Part shown: positions 1 through 4,999 of the stretch, piece after piece
Layout: the number at the start of each line of letters is the position of its first letter
How positions within the stretch are numbered: position 1 is the stretch's first letter
DNA from: WYZ-LMO11 sp964617245
GTDB taxonomy: Archaea; Thermoproteota; Methanomethylicia; Methanomethylicales; Methanomethylicaceae
NCBI GenBank assembly: GCA_964617245.1
Contig: CAZTWF010000009.1
Coordinates: 1-6,790, forward strand
Direction: 5' to 3'
Length of the DNA stretch: 6,790 bases
Translations under genes and position numbers: made by a program
Notes under the pieces: model-generated
Told to the model about the DNA's origin: nothing
The model's input: only the letters and a program-made list of their open reading frames with translations
Database searches by the model: none

Positions 1-1
1 T

Positions 2-745
2 ATTTCAGTAATAGATTATATATTATTAACACATGGTCATTTAGATCATTTTGGATTAGCAGATTATTTACAAAAGGAATTTGGAGCTGAAATTCTTATA
101 CATAAATTAGATAAAGATAAATTAGAGGATTATAGAAATGCAATAAAATGGTTTGATGAATATTATGAATTAATAATTGAAGGAGGTTATAGTAGAGAAG
201 AACTAAATGAAATAAAAAATAAGCTAATAAATTTCATAAATATGATAAAATTACCAGAGAATTATAAAACATATGAAAACTTAAAACTAAATATTGGAAA
301 AAATAATATAAGCTCAATTCATTTACCAGGTCATACTTCAGGAAGTGTAGGATATTCTATAGATGATATAATATTTTGTGGAGATGTAGCAATAGAAGGT
401 AGTACAGCTATTGAGAATCTTAGAAGAGAAATAGATTCTTTACAAAAATTAAAATGTTTTAATAGTATTTTTCCTTCACATAAAAAAACACCATTAACTA
501 GAAAGGATATTGAAAAACTTGAAAATCATTTTATTGATAGACTTGAAGAAATATTAAAAATTACAAAAAATGGAATGAAACTTAAAGATATTATAAGAAG
601 AATTTATGGTGATATAATTTATGAAAATCCAATAAGAGCTCTTATTCCAATAAGACAAATAATATCTTATCTTTTATATTTAGAAGAAGAAGGTTATATA
701 ATTAGAAAAGGCTACTTATGGATCTCTACAAGAGATAGTTTGTAA
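2..745 (+). CDS. Metallo-beta-lactamase fold hydrolase, LACTB2/glyoxalase II-like, 5' partial
   Basis: The frame is open from base 2, so the gene starts upstream of the window; 247 residues are visible. The ATG at 242 is internal, because the catalytic motif lies before it. Visible metal-site motifs (numbering from the first visible codon) are THGHLDH, giving HxHxDH at residues 11-16, the second-shell His in LPGHTSGSVGY (His111), the bridging Asp in CGDV (Asp128), and the last ligand in PSH (His160). Together these form a complete dinuclear, probably zinc, site. After about residue 170 a charged helical tail ends in a winged-helix-like pattern (PIRQIISYLLYLEEEGYI), as in LACTB2-type members of the superfamily. 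Such proteins include thioester hydrolases and single-strand nucleases, so the substrate cannot be fixed from sequence. The cytoplasm is the expected location, but the N-terminus is not visible. The next gene is convergent, so this one ends a transcription unit. The fold is certain; the function is open. Confidence 0.88.
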   Translation: MSVIDYILLTHGHLDHFGLADYLQKEFGAEILIHKLDKDKLEDYRNAIKWFDEYYELIIEGGYSREELNEIKNKLINFINMIKLPENYKTYENLKLNIGKNNISSIHLPGHTSGSVGYSIDDIIFCGDVAIEGSTAIENLRREIDSLQKLKCFNSIFPSHKKTPLTRKDIEKLENHFIDRLEEILKITKNGMKLKDIIRRIYGDIIYENPIRALIPIRQIISYLLYLEEEGYIIRKGYLWISTRDSL

Positions 746-879
746 ATATTTTAAGGATTAATCTTTATTTAAAATATTTAGATGAATAAGAATAGTGACT
801 AAATTTGAAAATGAGTTAATTAAAAATAATGATATCATACTAAAAGTACAATATTAAAGAAAAATAATAAATATAATTC
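746..879. other. Convergent intergenic region with T-rich ends, no gene
   Basis: These 134 bases lie between the stop codons of two convergent genes. Short T-tracts follow each gene in its own direction: ATATTTTAAGG and CTTTATTT after the plus-strand gene, and TTATTTTTCTTTAAT (plus bases 854-868) after the minus-strand gene. This is compatible with archaeal poly-T termination on both sides. No hairpin of note, RNA gene or convincing small ORF was found. A 26-codon minus-strand frame (838-758) exists but lacks a ribosome binding site. Confidence 0.5.
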
Positions 880-1854
880 TTAATAAATAAGAGGACAAAG
901 AGGATCTGGCATTAATAAATCTTTAAATATTGCATATGCTCTTGCATGACATCCTCCAAGACATGTATTTACATATTTACATTTTCTACATTTTTCATTT
1001 AATGAATTTAATAATGTTAATTTCCTTGTAAGTTCATGATCAAGATAACTCTTCCAGACTTCCCTTATACCATTTTTTATATTAGTAATTTTCACTTCAA
1101 TACTATCACATAACATTATACTACCATCTGGTGCAATATCCATACCCCTTCCTATTAAACAAGGACAAACTGTAGTTCTTTTTGAATTAATAAATTGTGA
1201 GACAAAAGGTGCACACCATATTTCTATATTAAATCCAATTTCATCAGCTTTTTGACTTGCTAATATTATTGCTTCTTTAATTATTTCATATGAAGGTAAT
1301 ATTTCAATATTTGCTCTTCCTATAGGTATTACTGGAATAATAGCTGCTCCAACTGAACCGATATTTGCAGCTAATTCTACATAATCTGTAACTTCATTAT
1401 AATTAAATCTATTTAATGTCATAATAGGTCTAATTTTTGCTTCAAGTGTTTTCAATTGTTTTAGTTTCTCTAATAATATTTCTAAATTCATTCCTCTTAT
1501 TTTATGAAAGGTTTCTTTTTTTATTCCATCTATACTAACTTGAATTTCTACATCATTTTTTACTAAGAATTTCACTAAATTATAATCTAAAAGAGATGTA
1601 TTTGTAACAATACTTAATTCATATCCAAAATTCCTAGCTTCTGATATTAATAAAGGCAAGTCCTTTCTAATTGTAGGCTCTCCACCAGTAAAAGAAATAT
1701 GTTGTGTATTAATTTCAGTTAATTCTTTAATTATTTTTAATGCTAGATCTGTTGAAATTTCATTATCTCCATTGAATCTTGAGGCGTAACAATGTAAACA
1801 TTTTAAATTACATTTTCCAGTAATGAGCCAAACCACTAGTTCACAATTCTTCAT
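880..1854 (-). CDS. Radical SAM/SPASM domain protein, AhbC/AhbD/PqqE-like
   Basis: This is a 324-residue radical SAM enzyme. Numbering from the ATG at 1854, the SAM-binding [4Fe-4S] cysteines are C15-x3-C19-x2-C22 (CNLKCLHC). The SAM-contacting GGEP is at 57-60, followed by a VTNTS strand and VSIDG. The C-terminus is a complete SPASM domain: C232-x11-G-x4-C249, then C289-x2-C292-x5-C298-x3-C302 and C320. This predicts two auxiliary Fe-S clusters. The closing pattern CLGGCHARAYA then DPLCP resembles the alternative-heme enzymes AhbC/AhbD and related cofactor or peptide maturases. The length is a little short for AhbC/D, and no other heme gene is in view, so the substrate is unknown. The frame extends to a GTG at 1863, but that codon lies inside a GGTGAT ribosome binding site placed 4 bases before the ATG at 1854, so ATG is preferred. 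The gene starts 39 bases after the unknown 151-residue gene and probably shares its transcript. The enzyme class is sure; the role is not. Confidence 0.9.
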   Translation of the reverse strand: MKNCELVVWLITGKCNLKCLHCYASRFNGDNEISTDLALKIIKELTEINTQHISFTGGEPTIRKDLPLLISEARNFGYELSIVTNTSLLDYNLVKFLVKNDVEIQVSIDGIKKETFHKIRGMNLEILLEKLKQLKTLEAKIRPIMTLNRFNYNEVTDYVELAANIGSVGAAIIPVIPIGRANIEILPSYEIIKEAIILASQKADEIGFNIEIWCAPFVSQFINSKRTTVCPCLIGRGMDIAPDGSIMLCDSIEVKITNIKNGIREVWKSYLDHELTRKLTLLNSLNEKCRKCKYVNTCLGGCHARAYAIFKDLLMPDPLCPLIY

Positions 1855-1858
1855 AGTA

Positions 1859-1864
1859 ATCACC
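1859..1864 (-). promoter_or_regulatory. Shine-Dalgarno GGTGAT that decides the radical SAM start
   Basis: On the minus strand GGTGAT, a perfect match to the archaeal 16S rRNA tail (ATCACC), stands 4 bases before the ATG at 1854. The in-frame GTG at 1863-1861 is part of this motif, so it is more likely ribosome binding site than start codon. This makes the protein three residues shorter than the longest possible frame. Confidence 0.7.
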
Positions 1865-1893
1865 AGCTGAAAGAATAGATTTTATCTAGTTTA

Positions 1894-2349
1894 TTAATCT
1901 CTATTTATTAAGCTTTTTATCAATCCCATTATTATATCATATATCACATGTTTAAATTCTTTCTGGATAAATTCTTTATTACCTATTAAATAATGTTTTA
2001 AATAAATCATTCTAGGACTTGAATCCCTTATAATAATAGAAGAGCCAAAAGCATCTTTAAGACATTCCATAATAGAAGAGACTATTTCTCTTATAAAACC
2101 ATATCTTCTTTTAGTCTCTAATGATAATATTTCAGCAATTGCTGGATCGATAAAGGAGATTTTCTCTATAGCTTCTAAGATAATAGAATTTATTTTTAGT
2201 TCCATTTCCCAAATATCAATTATACCTTCATTATTTTTAAATATACTAGAATAGAAAAGACTAGATATTCTTTCACATGCCTCATAGATAGCCTTTTCTA
2301 CTTCAAGTTTTGTAAATGAGCCTTTTCTTAAAGAACGAATTCTTGTCAA
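1894..2349 (-). CDS. Hypothetical protein, 151 aa, mostly helical
   Basis: I do not recognise this protein. It has 151 residues and begins with TTG at 2349, supported by a GAGGT ribosome binding site 6 bases upstream. The N-terminus is basic (TRIRSLRKGSFTKLEVEKAI). Amphipathic helical segments follow, for example around residues 14-33, 47-66 and 83-98, and the protein ends in a hydrophobic-charged helix near IYDIIMGLIKSLINRD. It has no signal peptide or convincing membrane span, and only two cysteines (in EACER and MECLKD), so it is unlikely to hold an Fe-S cluster alone. The pattern of a basic start, then FxKxxVxxAIxxA and later a helix ending RRYG, is faintly like an ATP-cone domain, but I would not assign it. 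It lies between isocitrate dehydrogenase (94 bases upstream) and the radical SAM gene (39 bases downstream), on the same strand as both. It may be a partner of the radical SAM enzyme, inferred from position only. Confidence 0.75.
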   Translation of the reverse strand: MTRIRSLRKGSFTKLEVEKAIYEACERISSLFYSSIFKNNEGIIDIWEMELKINSIILEAIEKISFIDPAIAEILSLETKRRYGFIREIVSSIMECLKDAFGSSIIIRDSSPRMIYLKHYLIGNKEFIQKEFKHVIYDIIMGLIKSLINRD

Positions 2350-2355
2350 GTTCAG

Positions 2356-2360
2356 ACCTC
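2356..2360 (-). promoter_or_regulatory. Shine-Dalgarno GAGGT for the 151-aa gene, supports TTG start
   Basis: Minus-strand GAGGT is followed by six bases and then the TTG at 2349-2347. No ATG lies in frame nearby, so this motif is the main reason to accept TTG as the start. Confidence 0.6.
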
Positions 2361-2402
2361 AATCAATTTAAATTTTAAAAAAACATATTCAAAAACTTTA
2401 CT

Positions 2403-2415
2403 AGTGTATATAGAA
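2403..2415 (-). promoter_or_regulatory. Candidate TATA box for the 151-aa/radical SAM unit
   Basis: Reading the minus strand, TTCTATATACACT lies in the gap after isocitrate dehydrogenase, with its TATATA core centred near 2409. A start site about 26 bases downstream (near 2383) would leave a leader of roughly 34 bases containing the GAGGT ribosome binding site. AT-rich background makes chance TATA matches common, and readthrough from the isocitrate dehydrogenase gene is also possible. Confidence 0.35.
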
Positions 2416-2440
2416 AAATTAAAATTTATTATAAAAAATT
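2411..2440 (-). terminator. icd: T-tract terminator after isocitrate dehydrogenase
   Basis: Immediately after the isocitrate dehydrogenase stop, the minus strand runs through TTTTTT (2438-2433), then TTTT and TTTTT (2418-2414). Closely spaced T-runs without a hairpin are the usual archaeal intrinsic termination signal. The position also fits a transcript boundary before the downstream TATA candidate. Confidence 0.4.
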
Positions 2441-2443
2441 TAC

Positions 2444-3661
2444 TTATTTTAATAATTTTTCTAAATTATTTTTTATTGCTATTATAAATTCATCTGTAGT
2501 AACAATTTTATCTATAGGTGGTTCTGCTACATTAGCTATATCTTTTGTCATTATTCTATCTATCTCTATAGTTATTTTAACAGCTTTTTCAAGTTTATTA
2601 GCAAAATCAATAAGTTCATTATTATTATCAATTTCTCCTCTTCTTCTCAATGCACTACTCCAAGCAAATATAATAGCTGTAGGATTCGTTGATGTTTTTT
2701 CACCTTTTAAGAATTTATAATAATGCTTTTGTACAGTACCATGAGCTGCTTCTGAGAGAAAATCACCATTAGGAGAATATAGTATTGAAGTCATTAAAGC
2801 TAAACTTCCTACATATGCAGAAGCAATAAAATCTGAAAATACATCACCATCAAAATTTTTACAAGCCCAGACAAATCCTCCTTCAGATCTTACAACTCTT
2901 GCTATAGCATCATCAATTAAGAAATAATTATATTTTAATCCTTTATTTTCAAATTTTTCTTTAAATTCTTCTTCATATATTTTATTGAAGATTTCTTTAA
3001 ATCTTGCATCATAGACTTTTGATATTGTATCTTTTGTAGCAAACCATAAGTCTAAATTATTTTCTAAAGCATATCTAAATGAGGCTCTTGCAAAACTTTC
3101 TATAGAATTATCTAAATTATATATTACTTGAACTACACCTCTTCCTTTTACTTTTGGAAGATATTCCTTTATTTCATCTCCATTTTGTTTTATAGTAATT
3201 TCTATACTTATTGGATTATTAAATTTCATTCCAATTCCATCATAGATATCTCCAAAAGCATGTCTTGCAATAACTATTGGTTTCTTCCAAAATCTTACAG
3301 CTGGAATTATATTACTAAAAATAATTGGAGCTCTAAATATTGTTCCATCTAATATATTTCTTATTGTAGCATTTGGACTTTTCCATTCTTTTTTTAAATT
3401 ATATTCCTTAACTCTTTCAGCATTTGGTGTTATAGTAGCACATTTTACACCAATTTTCCATTTCTTAATAGCTTCAGCTGCTCTTATTGTTATCATATCA
3501 TTTGTTTCATCTCTTTTCTTAATATGCAAATCATAATAATCAACTTTTAAATCAACATAAGGTAATATTAAATATTCTTTAACTAAATGCCACATTACTC
3601 TAGCCATTTCATCTCCATCAATTTCAACTATAGGATTATCCATTATTATTTTTTTAAACAA
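2444..3661 (-). CDS. icd: NADP-dependent isocitrate dehydrogenase, type II (eukaryote-like)
   Basis: This enzyme oxidatively decarboxylates isocitrate to 2-oxoglutarate with reduction of NADP+, a soluble tricarboxylic acid cycle step that feeds glutamate synthesis. The 405 residues align end to end with the type II family that includes human IDH1 (414 aa), rather than the E. coli type I family. Substrate arginines are R101 (TIRNIL), R110 (IFRAPI) and R133 (ARHAFGD). The catalytic pair is Y140 and K210 (ATKDT), and the metal aspartates are D250 (LIDD), D273 and D277 (FDGDVFSD). The cofactor loop AAHGTVQKHY has Lys312-His313 where IDH1 has Arg-His, which still suits the NADP 2'-phosphate. The frame starts at TTG 3661, 3 bases after a GGTGAG motif. 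An in-frame ATG at 3643 would remove six residues but lies 21 bases from that motif. Family homology begins near IVEIDGDEMAR, so it cannot decide the start. The gene is divergent from the small winged-helix gene. Function is very well supported. Confidence 0.96.
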   Translation of the reverse strand: MFKKIIMDNPIVEIDGDEMARVMWHLVKEYLILPYVDLKVDYYDLHIKKRDETNDMITIRAAEAIKKWKIGVKCATITPNAERVKEYNLKKEWKSPNATIRNILDGTIFRAPIIFSNIIPAVRFWKKPIVIARHAFGDIYDGIGMKFNNPISIEITIKQNGDEIKEYLPKVKGRGVVQVIYNLDNSIESFARASFRYALENNLDLWFATKDTISKVYDARFKEIFNKIYEEEFKEKFENKGLKYNYFLIDDAIARVVRSEGGFVWACKNFDGDVFSDFIASAYVGSLALMTSILYSPNGDFLSEAAHGTVQKHYYKFLKGEKTSTNPTAIIFAWSSALRRRGEIDNNNELIDFANKLEKAVKITIEIDRIMTKDIANVAEPPIDKIVTTDEFIIAIKNNLEKLLK

Positions 3662-3718
3662 AATCTCACCTTAGCTTAATTTTTTATTTATAAATCTCTT
3701 ATATATTTTTGAGTAAAA
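3662..3718. promoter_or_regulatory. Overlapping divergent promoters between icd and the basic small protein
   Basis: This 57-base spacer must drive both directions. The palindrome ATTTATAAAT at 3686-3695 is centred 28 bases before the plus-strand ATG at 3719, the spacing expected for a leaderless transcript. TTATATAT at 3699-3706, read on the minus strand as ATATATAA, predicts a start near 3676. That would give the icd transcript a leader of about 14 bases that includes GGTGAG (3670-3665) just before TTG 3661. The TATA element of each gene would therefore lie on the far side of the other, so the two initiation complexes would compete. Positions are read directly; the assignment is inferred. 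Confidence 0.5.
3665..3670 (-). promoter_or_regulatory. icd: Shine-Dalgarno GGTGAG for icd, supports TTG start
   Basis: Minus-strand GGTGAG stands three bases before the TTG at 3661-3659. The equivalent GGTGAT of the radical SAM gene stands four bases before its ATG, so TTG is favoured over the ATG 18 bases further in. Confidence 0.6.
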
Positions 3719-4123
3719 ATGCCAAGAAGAATTATAAAAAGAAAAAGAAAAAGTGGAAAAATGTTTTTTGAAGCTGAAAAAGTATCAAGTAATATGAGTT
3801 TAAAAGATATTATGGATATAGTCTTTACTAATTCTGAATCATATAAAGAAATAGCAATAATATTATTAGAATGGATTAAGAATAAAAGTAATGAAGAAAA
3901 ACGTGGAAAAATAAAATGGGTTACTACAAGTGAATTATCTAATTATATAAATGAAAGATTATTACCAAGAAGAAGAAGTGCAGCTTATAATGTAATAAAG
4001 AATTATTTAATACCATTAGGTTTTCTAGAATATAGACCATCAGAATCTAAATATGTATTAAGTAGAGATTTTTCTGGAGCTCTCAAAAGATTAGCAGAAG
4101 CATATATTAAATGGATGGAATAA
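3719..4123 (+). CDS. Small basic protein, probable winged-helix DNA-binding
   Basis: This 134-residue protein has no name that I recognise. Residues 1-14 are strongly basic (MPRRIIKRKRKSGK). Helices from about 27-54 (SLKDIMDIVF and IAIILLEWIKNK) precede a winged-helix-like unit at about 64-112. There WVTTSELSNYI would be the first helix-turn and RRRSAAYNVIKNYLIPLGFLEY the recognition helix and first wing strand, ending in SKYVLS. A further helix, GALKRLAEAYIKWM, closes the protein. It has no cysteines, so it holds no Fe-S cluster, and no membrane segment. The ATG has no ribosome binding site but lies 28 bases downstream of a TATA-like palindrome, which suggests a leaderless mRNA. The NifB-like gene starts 9 bases after its stop, so the two are probably co-transcribed. 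A transcriptional regulator of that gene or of the divergent icd is a reasonable inference but is unproven. Confidence 0.75.
   Translation: MPRRIIKRKRKSGKMFFEAEKVSSNMSLKDIMDIVFTNSESYKEIAIILLEWIKNKSNEEKRGKIKWVTTSELSNYINERLLPRRRSAAYNVIKNYLIPLGFLEYRPSESKYVLSRDFSGALKRLAEAYIKWME
4101..4110 (+). promoter_or_regulatory. Possible internal TATA box for the NifB-like gene
   Basis: CATATATTAA, inside the last codons of the small basic protein, is centred 28 bases before the ATG at 4133. That is the same spacing as at the other leaderless-looking starts here. The NifB-like gene has no visible ribosome binding site in the 9-base spacer. The site could allow separate leaderless expression, but AT-rich background makes chance matches likely. 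Confidence 0.28.
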
Positions 4124-4132
4124 TATATATCT

Positions 4133-4999
4133 ATGTCGAAAAATCCAAAATGGATAGGAATAGGCTCAAAGTTTTCTCATTTTACTTCTATTCATCCATG
4201 TTTTGGTGTAAAAGCACATTATAAAATAGCAAGAATTCATCTTCCAGTAGCATCTAAATGTAATATACAATGTAATTATTGTAAAAGAGATATTAATAAA
4301 TGCGAATGGAGGCCAGGAGTTGCTTCATGTATAACAAATGTGAATGAGGCAATAAATAGATTAGAAGCTGAAATAAAAAGTAATAAAAATTTAAAAGTTG
4401 TTGGTATAGCAGGTCCTGGAGAAAGTCTATACAATAAGGAAACTTTTGAAGTTCTTTCTATAATAAAAGAAAGATGGAATTGGCTTATAAGATGTATTTC
4501 AACTAATGGATTATTATTAGAAGATAAAGCTGATGAATTGAAGAATTTAGGAGTTAGTAGTATTACAATAACTATAAATGCTATAAATCCAGAAATTGGA
4601 GCAAAAATATATGAATGGATATTTTATGAAGGAAAAATTCTCAAAGGGATAGAAGCTTCAAAATTATTAATTGAAAAACAATTAAGAGGAATAGAAGAAT
4701 TAGTAAAAAGAGGAATTATTGTAAGAATAAATACAGTATTAATTCCAGAAATAAATTCAAATGAAATAGAGAATATTGCTAGAGAATGTAGAGATAGAGG
4801 AGCAAGTCTTATGAATATAATACCATTAATACCTATGTATAAATTTGAAAATTTAAGAAGACCAACATGTAATGAATTAAAAAAAGCAAGAGATATTGCA
4901 GAAAAATACTTACCTCAATTTAGATTATGTAAACAATGTAGAGCAGATGCTAGTGGAATACCAGGAAGAGAAGAAATATCAACATATCTTCATGGTTAA
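4133..4999 (+). CDS. NifB-like radical SAM protein (core domain only)
   Basis: This 288-residue protein matches the compact archaeal NifB core along its full length. NifB fuses two [4Fe-4S] units and inserts carbide to make NifB-co, the precursor of nitrogenase cofactors. Seen here are HPCF (21-24), RIHLPVA, the radical SAM cysteines C43-x3-C47-x2-C50 (CNIQCNYC), and RPGV (60-63). Also present are AGPGE (93-97), ISTNGLLL after Cys121, TITINAINPEIGAKIY (145-160), NTVLIPEIN, MNIIPLIP (227-234) and CKQCRADASG from C266 and C269. The C-terminal NifX-like domain of bacterial NifB is absent, as in methanogens. One oddity is that NifB normally has CxxExRPG, whereas here it reads CEWRPG, with Cys57 directly before Glu58. 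An auxiliary-cluster ligand may therefore be shifted or lost. No nitrogenase genes are in the window, so true NifB activity is uncertain and I leave the symbol blank. The gene follows the small basic gene by 9 bases, and its stop overlaps the convergent beta-CASP gene. Confidence 0.88.
   Translation: MSKNPKWIGIGSKFSHFTSIHPCFGVKAHYKIARIHLPVASKCNIQCNYCKRDINKCEWRPGVASCITNVNEAINRLEAEIKSNKNLKVVGIAGPGESLYNKETFEVLSIIKERWNWLIRCISTNGLLLEDKADELKNLGVSSITITINAINPEIGAKIYEWIFYEGKILKGIEASKLLIEKQLRGIEELVKRGIIVRINTVLIPEINSNEIENIARECRDRGASLMNIIPLIPMYKFENLRRPTCNELKKARDIAEKYLPQFRLCKQCRADASGIPGREEISTYLHG

Noticed and set aside
242..745. ATG at 242 as the start of a 167-residue protein
   Set aside because: The same frame is open back to base 2 and carries the HxHxDH metal motif at bases 32-49, so 242 is an internal methionine.
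758..838. A 26-codon minus-strand frame downstream of the radical SAM/SPASM gene, considered as a modified-peptide precursor
   Set aside because: It has no ribosome binding site, no Cys, Gly-rich core or leader-like pattern, and is easily expected by chance in AT-rich DNA.
1855..1863. GTG at 1863 as the start of the radical SAM protein
   Set aside because: This GTG is part of the GGTGAT ribosome binding site that is correctly spaced for the ATG at 1854.
3128..3352. A 74-codon plus-strand frame
   Set aside because: It lies wholly antisense to the conserved isocitrate dehydrogenase gene, and its Tyr/Phe/Ser/Asn-rich translation looks like a shadow. No ribosome binding site.
4133..4999. Naming the gene nifB outright as evidence of nitrogen fixation
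   Set aside because: No nitrogenase genes are visible and one NifB-typical cysteine appears shifted. NifB-like proteins can occur without nitrogenase.
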